Assembly (NCBI GenBank): GCA_964019335.1
Contig: OZ025685.1
Span: 250,001 to 314,000, forward strand
Direction: 5' to 3'
DNA from: Diplonema japonicum
Taxonomy: Eukaryota; Euglenozoa; Diplonemea; Diplonemida; Diplonemidae
DNA: 64,000 nt
Both the position numbers and the translations under genes were made by a program. The notes beneath the pieces are model-generated. The model was not told the origin of the DNA. It worked only from the letters and a program-made list of their open reading frames with translations, and did no database searches. Shown here in pieces: positions 30,339 to 41,400 of this stretch (its first letter is position 1; each line of letters begins with the position of its first letter).

Positions 30339-30821
30339 TACTCCGCTGAAAGGGATGGTGAAAAGATAAAAGTGGATTTTTGGGACACGGCTGGGCAAGA
30401 GCGGTTTAATGAAATGCACCCCAGCTACTACCACGGGGCGCACTCCGCCATTTTAGTTTTTGATGTCGAACGAAAGCCGACTTACAAGAATTTGGAAAAA
30501 TGGCTCACCGAGCTTCGGCAGCAACGGCCCGAGATCCCCGTGCTGGTCGCGGCGAATAAGATAGACCTTGATATGGATGTTGTGAAGAAAGAGTTCAATT
30601 TTTCCAGAAAGCACGGCCTCAAGCAACATTACGTCTCAGCAGCCACCGGTATGAACGTCGTCGCTATGTTCGAAGCAGCAATCGACGCCGCCATCAGCTA
30701 CGTGAAAGATACAAATAAAACTGATATTACAGAGCTTGCTCTTGAGCTCCTTGGGGAGTCTGCTTTCAAAGACGCGCCTGAGGAAGAGGTGAAAAAAGAG
30801 GAAGACGAGCTGGAGAAATAA
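30081..30821 (+). CDS. RABL2: RABL2-type small GTPase, three exons
   Basis: Ras-superfamily GTPase of the RABL2 group, which binds the IFT-B complex at the ciliary base in known systems. Exons: 30081-30173, 30212-30282 and 30338-30821; 215 residues (human about 228). The P-loop is GDSAVGKS (23-30), switch II DTAGQE (71-76), then ANKID and SAATG for guanine binding. The exon 2 segment LVERFLMGHFCP...STHALTWF and exon 3 start TYSAERDGEKIKVDFWD align without gaps to human RABL2, which fixes both splice junctions. The C-terminus is acidic and lacks a prenylation Cys, typical of RABL2. Intron 1 is 38 nt with a CTAAT branch-like motif; intron 2 is GTATGC-A48-G. Its presence implies that the organism builds cilia or flagella. 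Confidence 0.95.
30174..30211 (+). other. Intron 1 of RABL2
   Basis: 38 nt, GTAAAT donor, T-rich body containing TTCTAATTTTT, acceptor CACCAG. It is a conventional-looking mini-intron, phase 0. Confidence 0.9.
30283..30337 (+). other. Intron 2 of RABL2: GTATGC-A48-G
   Basis: 55 nt made only of GTATGC, 48 A and G. Phase 2. Removing it restores gapless alignment to RABL2, so this is the best-supported A-run intron in the window. Confidence 0.92.
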
Positions 30822-31099
30822 TTTAAACCCCCCCCCCCCCGCATGTGAAAAAAAAGGAAAAAAACTTTTCCCTTGCCCCCCCCCCTTCTAAAAAAAGAAA
30901 AGATTTTTTTTTAAGCACTCTTTTATGGTTTTTTTTTTTGGTGGTGGGGGGAGGTGTCCTTCTCCCCCATCATATTCTTTTACTTTTAAAAAAAATGGTT
31001 TTTTTTTTTTTCTTTTCTTTTTTTTTTTTTAATATTGAATATTCCCAACTGCAACACAGTTTTACAATTCAAAAAAAAACCCCCCTTCGCTACGAAACC

Positions 31100-33388
31100 A
31101 TGGGACGGACACTGTTGACAGCAACCCTCATCTTGGGGCTGCTTTCGGGGTGCGCGGAGGCGCATTTGAACGTAGTGTGCACCGCCACATCGAAGCAGCA
31201 GCCCAACACCTTCGCCTTCTGGTTCATGACCTACTACCATTCAGGCGAGGATGTCCCTCCCGGCCAGGTCCACATCCAAGACCCCAGCGCCCGTGTGATC
31301 TCGGCCTCGTTCTCGAACGTTTGCAAGCCGAATGCCGACAACCTTCCTTATGCAGGGTCGCCCGTGCAGGCCTTTGAGGATGTGCTGAAGACCCACTGCC
31401 TGGATTCAAGGGACCCCAACGGGAGGGTGCCTATCTTCCCGGACAGTGCGGTGGAGTGCTACAACGCGGACACCAACACGGGGCTCTCGAACTACGCGGT
31501 GGGGCTTCGGGGCAATCAGGAGGTGCTGACCGACCCTTACTTCGCGCGCAGAACCATGGTGGACTACTACTTCGTTGTTGTGGACAACCAGTTCGTCGAG
31601 ACGGGGAGCTACAAGACGCACTTCACGGACACGGACGAAAACCTCGACCCCTGCCACGACGGCTACCCCTGTTCTTTGAGGAGGCACGCGTGGACCTTTG
31701 AGATCTCGGTCATCACCGGGCCCCCCCGCTGCACCACCCCGCCGCCTCCCTCCGCCACGACTAACGTCGTTTCCGGGTCGCTAGCGTCGTGCGACGGGAG
31801 CTCCCGTGTGATCGAGGCGGGGTCGCTGTGCCACGCGCAGTGCAACCCCGGGTACGAAAAGATTGGGGTCCTGGAGTGCATGGAGCAGCAGGACGGGACG
31901 GCGGCCTGGAACCCCGGGTTCAGCTGCACCAGCAGCACGGTCTGCCAGCTCCCCTCTTCCGGCAACAACGGGGGCATCGATGCCGGGATTGTCGGGGTTG
32001 CGTCCCCCTGCTCCACTTTGAACGCTGTTGGGACGACGTGTTTCTACACCTGCACCGGGTTCGACCACCAGCAGAGCGTGGGGAAGATCCTGTGCTCGAC
32101 AACCGCGACGGGAGCGGCGGTCTGGGTCACCGACCCGGCTACCGCCTCCGACTACGACGGCTGCAGCTGGACGGTGGCTCCCACGCCGCAGCCCACCCCG
32201 GTGCCCGCTCCGTTCTGGGTGACCGGCTGCTTCTCCGACTCGATCTCAAACAGGTTGCTGCCGCACCTCGCCTACAGGGGCGACGAGAACACGGTCGAGT
32301 TGTGCGCCGAGAAGTGCCATGCCGGGGGATACACCTTCTCGGGGGTGCAGTATGGGACGGAGTGCTGGTGCGGCGACGACGTGTCGAGAGGGGTGCGCCA
32401 GAGCGACGAGGACTGCGAGGAGCTGGCGTGCACGGGAGACTCGAAAACGAAATGCGGCGGGGGGTACAGGATGAAGGTGCACCAGTACACGCTGCCGTCG
32501 CCGCCAATCAGCCACCCCCTTGTCTGGGAAGGGTGCTACGAGGACAGCGCCTCCTCCAGAAGGCTCACCTTTCTCTACACCGACATCGAGGAGCTCACCA
32601 GGGAGGAGTGCACGACCCTTTGCAGGCTGAGGGGGTACAAGTTCTGCGGGCTGCAAGCGGGGAGGGAGTGCTGGGGTGGGAACGACCTCTCCACGTCGAC
32701 CCGGACCGACCCTGAGAGGTGCGACGTGCGGTGCAAGAAGGACGGCCTCATTTGCGGCGGGTCCCATGTCAACACCATCTGCAGCCTGTCTCCCATTCAG
32801 CCCGCTCCCGTGAGCCCTGTTCTGGAGGGTTGTTTCAAGGACAGCTCTGCGAGAAGGCTCCCCCACCTCGCCTTTTCCTCGTCGGGGGTGACGGTCGAGG
32901 AGTGCTCGAAGACCTGCCAGCACAACGGGTACACCTATGCAGGGGTGCAGTGGAGCGACGAGTGCTGGTGCGGGAACGACTTGACCACCTCGAAGAGAAC
33001 GACCATCTCGGAGTGCTCCGAGCCCTGCCAGGGGGACAGATCCGTGGCCTGCGGCGGGAGTTACAGGAACAGGGTGTACGCGGTGCAAGCTGTCCCTGCA
33101 AAGGACCCTGTGACCTACCTCGGCTGCTTCCGGGACTACTCCTCCAACAGACAGCTCGACACACGGGCGTACAAAGACGGGACCGGGAACACCATCGAGG
33201 AATGCACCAAAACCTGCCAGCACAACAGGTACCTGTACGCGGGGCTCCAGTACAGCAGCGAATGTTGGTGTGGGAACACCCATCCTACAACCCCCGCATC
33301 TGAGGGAAGGTGCAACAAGCGCTGCTCCGGGGACAGCACCTCGTATTGTGGTGGGGGTTGGCACATGGGCCTTTACCTTGTTAAATAG
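31100..33388 (+). CDS. Secreted protein with two sushi-like and four WSC domains
   Basis: 762 residues, intronless; start at ATG 31100 (context ACGAAACCATGG) with signal peptide MGRTLLTATLILGLLSGC. The first ~200 mature residues are of unknown fold with paired Cys. A Pro/Thr linker precedes two Cys-rich modules (about 215-360) resembling sushi/CCP domains. Four WSC domains follow at about 372-466, 474-565, 573-664 and 671-762, each with G-C-[FY]-x-D, E-C-x-x-x-C, C-W-C-G and C-G-G-x-[YWH]. WSC domains bind polysaccharides or sit on wall sensors. There is no membrane segment or GPI-like tail, so it is inferred to be secreted or matrix-bound. WSC2 has CWGG instead of CWCG, with a new Cys516 (see findings). 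The gene has notably G/C-rich third codon positions compared with neighbours. Confidence 0.9.
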   Translation: MGRTLLTATLILGLLSGCAEAHLNVVCTATSKQQPNTFAFWFMTYYHSGEDVPPGQVHIQDPSARVISASFSNVCKPNADNLPYAGSPVQAFEDVLKTHCLDSRDPNGRVPIFPDSAVECYNADTNTGLSNYAVGLRGNQEVLTDPYFARRTMVDYYFVVVDNQFVETGSYKTHFTDTDENLDPCHDGYPCSLRRHAWTFEISVITGPPRCTTPPPPSATTNVVSGSLASCDGSSRVIEAGSLCHAQCNPGYEKIGVLECMEQQDGTAAWNPGFSCTSSTVCQLPSSGNNGGIDAGIVGVASPCSTLNAVGTTCFYTCTGFDHQQSVGKILCSTTATGAAVWVTDPATASDYDGCSWTVAPTPQPTPVPAPFWVTGCFSDSISNRLLPHLAYRGDENTVELCAEKCHAGGYTFSGVQYGTECWCGDDVSRGVRQSDEDCEELACTGDSKTKCGGGYRMKVHQYTLPSPPISHPLVWEGCYEDSASSRRLTFLYTDIEELTREECTTLCRLRGYKFCGLQAGRECWGGNDLSTSTRTDPERCDVRCKKDGLICGGSHVNTICSLSPIQPAPVSPVLEGCFKDSSARRLPHLAFSSSGVTVEECSKTCQHNGYTYAGVQWSDECWCGNDLTTSKRTTISECSEPCQGDRSVACGGSYRNRVYAVQAVPAKDPVTYLGCFRDYSSNRQLDTRAYKDGTGNTIEECTKTCQHNRYLYAGLQYSSECWCGNTHPTTPASEGRCNKRCSGDSTSYCGGGWHMGLYLVK

Positions 33389-33984
33389 GCTCCTTGATGC
33401 AGGGGAAAAAAAGAGAAAAAAATGAAAACTGCGTTTTAATGAACAACGACAACAACTGTTTGTTGTTCAGAAGCGCATTATAGCAGTATAGTGGCTGTTT
33501 CTTTCCCCCTTTCCCCCCTTTTTTTTTTTGAGAATCCTCGCGTACTTCGGTAAGTTTCGGAGATAATCTTGGATTATCCAAAAAGAAAAAAGAAAAAAGA
33601 ATTACTCTCCTACCCCGTGTTCACAAAGCCACTATATTTTTGCTTCATCTATTTTCCTTTTTTTTTTTTATACCCCCACTTTTTTTTTTTAATCCTTAGT
33701 TTCGAAAAAGCAACTTCTATTCAAAAAAAAAGAAGAGGGAAAGAAAAAAAAAATGTAAAAACGATTTTCCTCATTCACTCTCCCCGTGTCCACAAAGCTA
33801 GCTTGTCTTTGGTGCAGAAATGCATACCTTAAAATGAATAAATTTGATTTTTTTTTATTTCCTTTGTTGGTTGCATAAGACAAGCCTGACTGTTTTGTGA
33901 ATACGGTTTCTCTTATCTATAGCATCTGGTTATTATTTGGTCCCTTTATGGAGCACATGATTGCTGGAGTGTAAAAAAAAAAAA

Positions 33985-34440
33985 AACTCAGCCTCCACCC
34001 TGTCCCTGCGCGACGAAACGAATGTTTGACCAGAGTTTCCTTTTCGCCAGCTCCCCTCTCCGGATAAAGGTGAGTTAACTGTTTTTTTTTTTACACCAAG
34101 AGGGCCAACCGATTGGCAAAAATAATTGAAAGACTGATGGGCGCAGCCGAGGCACACGCACCAAAGCCGTTCATGCCCAAGGAAATAACTGAATCCGTGG
34201 CATTACGATCGATAGGTGCACCCAAGCGACTGAAGGGGTACACCGGAAGGCCGAAATTCGCAACCAGCAGAACGTGCGAAATTCTGGAAAGACAATGCGC
34301 AGTACCGACTGCACAGAGAAAAGAGTGGTCCGACCCCTTCGTGCCCGACTACAGAGCACAACAACCTACCAGAACGCAGTCCACCCTTCCCGCAGCCATG
34401 CATCCTTCAGCACAGAAGGGTAGCAACATCCGCTAGCGCG
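33985..34440 (+). pseudogene. Retroelement C-terminal fragment, copy C (degenerate)
   Basis: The frame at 34092-34433 (KRANRLAKIIERL...ALRSIGAPKRLKGYTGRPKF) aligns with the ends of two other copies (near 49075-49245 and 57160-57340). The shared core is ALR-x-I/L-G-x-P/K, then GY/W-x-R-P-x-F-x-S/T. Upstream sequence to about 33985 may be homologous but has a stop, and a 30-nt GTGAGT...CCAAG insertion resembling an intron. It lies between T12 (34081-34092) and a T28 run (34498-34525). It has no catalytic domain. Confidence 0.55.
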
Positions 34441-34493
34441 GTTAAGAAGTTGCTCGTACGCCAGGCGGTTTATGAAGCAACCAAAGTCATTCT

Positions 34494-34527
<34 letters not shown>

Positions 34528-34754
34528 CGTCATTGCTATGGCCAATTCCTCTTCTTTTTTTTTTTTTTTTAATCTTCATCCCTCTCTCTTTCCCTCCTTT
34601 GTCGGGGCACACTCGGTGCCATCAGCTATTTTCTTTTTTTCCGTCTGCTTTTTTTTTTTTTAATGGATTTAATAAAGACTGTACTGATATTCTTTGCCGT
34701 GCATGCCCTGACAGGAAGCGTTTTCTTTCTTTCTTTTAAGTTCTAGAGGGCACG

Positions 34755-35105
34755 CAAAGACCTTTGGCCGGGTCTAGGTGAGTAACCTCCCCTTACGCGA
34801 GTCTGTGTCAGAGGGTGATCCTCACCCAGGCACAGACAGACCTCTCAAAAGGCTTCGCAAAAGAAAAAGATGCCCCCCCACCCCTACCGCGAGGAAACGG
34901 GGACCAGGCAGAGGTGGCGCCACACACGTTAAGAAGCTCACTCCGAAATGTGTCGTTGACCGGCACCCTTGGAGCCGACTGTGGTGGTCGTACTGGGCGC
35001 CGTTTGGCTTGTGTCACCTTGACGTTAAACGATCGAATTCTTTTCTATTTTTTTCTTCTTTTTTTTTTCTAGCACCCCTCTGCACAGTAAAACCTTGTCG
35101 AATTT
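34755..35105 (+). repeat. Structured retroposon-like repeat
   Basis: Begins with CCTTTGGCCGGGTCTAGGTG, matching 46394-46413, and ends in a diverged tag (AGCACCCCTCTGCACAG, 35071-35105). Near its left end is a strong hairpin (34801-34837, stems GTCTGTG/CACAGAC and GGGTGA/TCACCC). No convincing coding frame. Possibly a SINE-like or 5'/3'-chimeric fragment of the resident retroelement. Confidence 0.45.
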
Positions 35106-35150
35106 CTGGTTTCTGTCATTCTCCCTCTTTTCCCCCCTTTTTTTCTCTTT

Positions 35151-35190
35151 ACAGTGAGCACTCCCCCTGCACACTGATACTTTATTGAAC
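35151..35190 (+). repeat. Tag repeat, copy 2 (diverged)
   Basis: ACAGTGAGCACTCCCCCTGC followed by a diverged form of the remaining tag. It follows a T-rich run and has no frame beside it. Related to 20525-20565 and 49382-49422. Confidence 0.6.
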
Positions 35191-35489
35191 TTTTTATTTC
35201 TTGTATTTGCTATTTACCTCCTGGTCCGCGCGCGTAACGACGCTTTCCCACAAGCGGGTCGTTTCAAGTCAGTGCTCGGGGGGGAGACAAGAATTAGGGC
35301 AAAAAAAACCCTTGGCAGGCTGTTATTGCACTACCACAGGCGGACCTTTCAAAACAGGGGAAAACGTGGGGTCGCATTCACAGCAGGATGGGAACGGTAC
35401 CTTTTTTAATCTACTGGAACGCTAATAGGGAGGAAAAAAAAAAAAAAAAAAACTCCCCCACAGCCACTTTTCTTCCATAACATGCAACA

Positions 35490-38400
35490 ATGATGGGTGC
35501 GAATAGAGAAACGGAACGTCGCGGTCCGGAGGTGACGAACGAGCACGGGACGGAGAAGTGGTGCTTCAGCCAGCCGAATGTAACAATATACCTGCGCGCG
35601 GGCACCAAGAAGGAGCACGAAGAGGTCGCCGCCAACATTGTCAACATCCTCCAAAAAACCGACGGCTTCGGCGAGTTCGCAATCGGCCGCAACGACAGCG
35701 AAAAACCAACGTACTCCCACCAAGCCCTCAACCCGAGAAGAATGGTTCCGTACCAAAAAAGGCTGGGCCACGTTTTCCTAAGCCTACTGGGCCGGGAAGA
35801 GGAAATAAAAGAATGCCTCCCTCTAGTCCCACAAGTAGAACTAAAACGAAGCCTATTAGACCGCACCGACAAGGACACAATCGTGACGATAAACCACAAG
35901 GTGATCGACAAAATATGTAGAGAGAGCATGGACAAAGGAATCAACGTAGATGAGACCTGGGTTGAATACGTCAAGGAATATTCCGACCCTTCCGTCCAAG
36001 ATGAGCTTCGCATCACGTCTAGCAAGTACGGGCCTGCTGCAAAGGAGATCTACGGAAGCGGAGAATTCTCAATCACCGTTAAAGAGCTCCAGCAGTTAGA
36101 ACGCGGGATACGCCTCGCGACGTCCCTGGCCCTCCCGAGGAAATTCTACGCGAAGCTGGTCCAGTTTGCAACAGGGTCTGTTAACACACAACGTTTCTTC
36201 GATCTGCGGCGATCGATTCCCCTTGAACACCTCGCCAACATCGAACTCCAAGACGGTCAACGTCAGGAACTCCTCAAAACATGGAGCTATCGCGAGGCAA
36301 ACGCAATTCAAAACCACGACGAGCTCCTCCGTCTCAAGGCAGCTCTCATGAAATCGACAACGAAGCTTTCAAAAGACGAGGTCACAAAGATATGCACTTA
36401 CAACTACGATCTCGACAATTTCAGGATTGTCGCGAGGAACGCCCGTATAAAGATCGAACAGATGCAAGACCCCGTTGTGATCCAACGAGACAACGAGATC
36501 GTAATGACCCTCCACGATTTTGTAAACGAGGTGCGGAGCGCACCGTCGTCCTTCGGGTTCACAGACGGAGCAGAGCACTCCGCGTTGCGAAAATCCCTCA
36601 CCGAACTCTGTACTGATGTATGCGTGTCTCAAAAAGGATATTTTTTCGTCGATGGGAAACCCGGTGCTCCGAACCAGCTCACAAAAAAGACCCCGCAGCC
36701 CGTTGTGTTCCTGTCCTCCCCTGGGCTCGACTTCTGCGACCCGTCTACCACGATCCTTGAAGCGAAGAAGTATTTCAAAAAACTGGACACCAAAGACGGG
36801 CAGCCAAAGTGGCGAGGGTTCTTATCCGGCGCGCACGACGATCTTCTGCAGCGTGTCACAAGGTTGTACCGCGTTATTTTCAGGTCCTGCCAAGGCCATG
36901 GCGTGTGCAATCCTTCAATGCTTGCCATGGGTCTGGGCGTCTTTCTCCAGAACATCCACGAAGATGACAGGGACAAGGTAGCGGAGGCGTATTTTACCGC
37001 TCAGTTCCAACTCCTTTGCGAACAGGACTGGGGGTTCCACAACTACTTCGTGAACCCCGTGCGGTACAAGGACGTCGGGATGCGCGCCCTCGAAGCCGAG
37101 CTTAAAAAGGGCAAACAGCTCTGCTGCAACGTTGTAATGCACGGCAAGGACGTCAAATTCCTCGCAACCGAAATGGCGAAGGGCGACCCATCCCGTCCTG
37201 GATCGTTTCAAAGCCCTGCGATGCTGAACCCGTCGGACTGCGCGTCTATCTTTCTGGGCCTCATGGGGTACTTCTGGGAATGGGGACGCCAGGAATGCTA
37301 TGTTGGAGAGGAAGATTTCTGCTGCACTGGAACCGGCACGCTTGCATTGTCCACCATCACAAATGTATATGGCGACTCCTCCCGGCATTTACAAGATGAG
37401 ACAAGCACCGCAAAGCCTACACTTCCGCGTACCAAGGTCCGCACTGAACCCAACCCGAAATCCCTTGCTCAGCTTGTTCAGTTATGCAGAAAATTGTCAG
37501 CACACGACAGCCGTCCCGAAGAACGGCCAAGACTGCGGAAGTCTATCATCACTGGCCTCGAAACGGGGTCAATCGAACTCACCGATCAGCTTGAAGGCAT
37601 CCGAATCGTGACCACCCTGTCAGGAGGCCCCGAGGACGACGCTAAACTACTGGAAGCCATCATCACAAAGCTCCAGATCAACGTCAAAGCAGTCGAGTCT
37701 GTGTGCGGTACGCTTGGAACTACACCCCTCCACCTCGCCGCCTACTTTGGTCACATGGACACCATCGTGTGCCTCGTGCAAGAAGGCCATCCTTTAACCC
37801 TAGGCGACGAACGTTGCGAGACTGTCTATGATAAGGCAATCAACACCACTGTGAAGCCTCTCATCAGGGCGGCTGCCTGTTCTAAGCTACTCCGTGCAAT
37901 CGACGGAAAGACCCTCCACCCTAAGATGTTGAACGAGGAGCTCCTTGGAAACAGGGACAAGATAAAATCAAACTCCACGAAACAAGCAACCGGGTGGTCC
38001 TTCATGCACTGGGGCGCCGCACTGTGCAACGAAAAACTCCTTGCGAAGGCTAGAAAAAGCCCTCAAAGCGACAGAAACCACGTCGATGACGATGGGTGGA
38101 CGCCTCTGTACTGGATCATCGCAAGGCAGAGCAGTGCTCTGCTGCAGACGTTCTTAGCACACGAATCACCGACAGAACCAGAAGTCAGCTTGAAGCTGTG
38201 CTTCAACGATACAACTTTAATCGGCAGGTTCACGCTATGCGGACGGTGGGTGGATACAGGAACCGATGGCACAGAACTTCTGATAGAACAGCGTGGTGAG
38301 CTTTGCGAGAGGATCGGACGGGAATACCTAGGCACGCTGCGAGACAAGCAAGGGAGAACGGTTGAATTGGATATTGAAATGTCAGCGAGGCTGACACCGC

Positions 38401-41400
38401 AGCAACACGTGAAGAGGAGTATCACGGCAACGGTGACGAAAAGCAGCACAGACAGAGGGGTGTGGCAGGTTTTGTGGAATGAAACGAAGATGTTACTCAC
38501 AATAGACGCAGGCGACCGCACCTATTCCTTCGCCAAAGAAAAACCCGACAGCAAACGTCTCTTGTACGAGGACTACACCACAGTCGTCCACGTTTGCTGC
38601 AACCTCGGCCTCGACGCCATGGCTGCCAAGCTCATCGCGCACGACGCTACGCTGCTTGACGTGCGGTGCAAAGAAACGCACGAAAAGCCCTTCATCACCG
38701 CCCTCCTCAACCACGGAAGGGAGCACCATGGTTACACAAAGCCGGACGCCGAGAACATTGATCTGATATCGGAACTGCTCACACCGCCCGACGACCAAGA
38801 TTTAAAAGACACACGAAAGGAAATCCGGAATAGATGCGTGCAGGCACTTCGCGAATCACTGCGACACCCGCTTGTCACCACCGAGAAAGGATGGTTCTTG
38901 CAGGTGATGGGTCGCAGCGAAAGCACTGTGACGAGCATCATAAAACAATTGTGTCAATACGAAGACACGAGACAGGTCGCGCGTTCTGTTTTGCTGTACG
39001 CACTGCAAAACGCCTGTGCCTGCCTTGGGCCTAAAGATGATGTGGGGGACCCTAGGAAGGGCGACCCATCGCTGGTGACAAGGGTAGTGTCGTTTTTGAT
39101 GTCCTTGCGCGACACGGTGCCCGATCTGTCGTGGGAGTTGAACACGATGGAAGCGTTGATCACAGCGGACTGCCCGACGGAGGCAGACATTACTGTTGCA
39201 GAGGGAACTCTTGACACGGTATTCTGGACATCGCGGTACCTCGTTGGGAAGACCTTCTCAAGGCTGATAAATGCTATCTCGAGCATTACACAGCTGTACC
39301 ACGACGGGTTCAACAAGAAGCAGTTCACCATCGAAGAGCTCAGCGAGGTTCTCGACACCAATGAAATACCCACCTATCCCTCCCACGAAGGCGCGCGCGT
39401 CATCGACCACACCATCTCACTATACCAAACCTACAAGGACCAGAACAGGGGTTCCGACGCCGACCAGCTCGCATACGCGCTGTTGCTGTTGCTGCAACTA
39501 CACTGCAACGGCAAGCAGTCCGCACTCGCCGTAGCCGTCATGCACGAACGCACAAGCATCATCGATATGCTGTTGAAGCAGACGGAAGGGAAGCTCGTCG
39601 GCACGTACAAAAACCTGTTAAGAGAAGCCATCGGGACAAGGCGGTGGGCTGCAGTCGACATCTTGCTGCCGTATGCAAAGAGGTACCAGCCTGATGGAGT
39701 CTATCTGTTTGACTACCTTCCATCTGCAAGGCTCGAAAAAGGTCGAGATCCGTCCTACCCTGAAGCCCCATCACAACGAGAGTTAGAACTGTGTTCAGAT
39801 CATGATCTGGTGCACCCGAGGAACTACGCTGCGGTGCTGGCATGCCACGGGCAGTGGTTGCGGAGCAGACAAACAACCCCCAAAACGATTGAGATTTCAT
39901 GGGCCGACACGTCGAAGAAGTTCACGATACAAAAGTCTTCCGCGCTTGAGGAGAACTCCAAAATGGTGTACAGCTGGCTGTTGGGGCTACCCGACAGCAA
40001 AGGGACAGGCCCGAACATTGTCTTGAATGACAAGTACGGCGACGCCGTTCAGAACCTGCAGCTGCTTTACGACGATGTCAGTGATGGTGCGACGTACACC
40101 GCATTCTGTGTGTCCTTCGACATCCCCAGCAAGCAAATAGATGTGGTGGGCCCCAAGGAAACCAAAACCGTGAGCATCTTCAAGAATGAAAACGCGCGCA
40201 GCATTACCGAGCTCGTCCGTCGTCGCTTCATGCTGCCCTGCAGCATCGATAACATCACCTTTCAAGACAAGAACGGTGAGGACATCTCGCTCTCATTCGC
40301 CAATGTGATCGACGGAGAGAAGTACACAATGACATCCGGTCCCGAACGGCCTACCTGGACGGAAGTGCTCAAAGGAAGCCTCCAAGCCGGGAAGGAAAAG
40401 GTCGCCGTCGTTCAGTACCTTCTCGGGACGAGCTCTGTCAATTTGAACGATTTTTTTACAGACTCCGAGAACAGGAAGTGCTTCCCGTTCTTCGACTTCG
40501 GGTTTGAAAACCCCCGCGCTGCTGAGGTGTTCCTAGTGATCTGCAGGCTGCTACACATGGACACGGGGAACGAAAGGCTATTGAATGACGGGTTCGTGAT
40601 CAACGGTATTGCGTTCACTCCCGATGACACAGAGCCGTTGAGGTACCCACTGCATGCGTTGCTGCTGAAAGCACACGACGCCACTGGGGGAACGACACCC
40701 ACACAACTGAAAGACGGCAAGGTAAGGAAGCGCGTGACAGACTTGATCATCGAAGTCGTTACCTTCATCAACCAGGTCCTGGCAGGGAAAGAAGGCCCCG
40801 GCATGTCCAACATCGTACGCGACTATGTCCTCAGCCTCCCTTGCTCGACCTACTCCAGCAGCACTTCTATCATCATCCCAAGCGGTGGCGGGGGCCTTGC
40901 TTCGGACCTCGCTGACTACAAAGACCTGTACCCCATTGAGCTTGCCATCAAACTGCACAACGCCGAGGTCCTCAAAGCCATCTTCGGCAAGATAAGCACC
41001 GCACAGCGGTACACAGGCCTTGAAGAAGTGGTTCTGAAGTACACCCCCAGCGACCCCAGCGACAACAATGACACGCTGCTCATCTCCTGCTTCAAGGACA
41101 GTTGGTTCCCCGACAACGACGAGTGGCACAGCAGGGACGGTGTGGGTGTCATCAAGGCTTGCACGAAGACAAAGCGACCTCTGCTCCATCAAGCCTTAGA
41201 CCTCCTGACGTTCCCAAAGCCTTGCAGGTACATGGCAGAGCAAGCATACCTTCTTGAAACCTTTCTAACTAGATACCCGCACGTCGCGAAGCAGGCCCGG
41301 AGCTACGTGAATGTTGAAAAGAAAACCCTCCAAGAGGAGGTGGGTGTACCGTGGTTCCCGCCCGGCCATCAGCACCTTGAGAAGTGGTCCTCCGACGTCG

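Larger units (their letters stand above)
33389..35489 (+). other. Spacer with retroelement debris
   Basis: Contains an imperfect hairpin GAACAAC...GTTGTTC (about 33439-33466), a duplicated motif CCCCGTGT(T/C)CACAAAGC (33613 and 33783), a retroelement fragment (33985-34440), a structured repeat (34755-35105), a second tag (35151-35190) and an unassigned balanced-composition stretch (35190-35430) just upstream of the channel gene. No intact gene seen. Confidence 0.6.

Noticed and set aside
31789-32715. 308-residue alternative + frame within the WSC gene.
   Set aside because: Overlaps well-supported WSC coding sequence in another frame; Arg/Gly/Leu-rich composition is a shadow effect.
32246-33364. 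372-residue minus-strand frame in the WSC gene.
   Set aside because: Arises from GC-rich third positions of the sense gene; repeats in it mirror the WSC repeats.
34778-35188. 136-residue open frame in the 34.8 kb repeat.
   Set aside because: Arg/Lys/Pro-rich, overlaps the hairpin and tag, ends in Phe runs; probably non-coding repeat.
35155-35190. Possible spliced-leader sequence: CTGATACTTTATTG resembles the CTGTACTTTATTG end of euglenozoan spliced leaders.
   Set aside because: The other tag copies do not keep this ending, no GT donor follows, and the sequence belongs to a retroelement-associated repeat. Probably coincidence.
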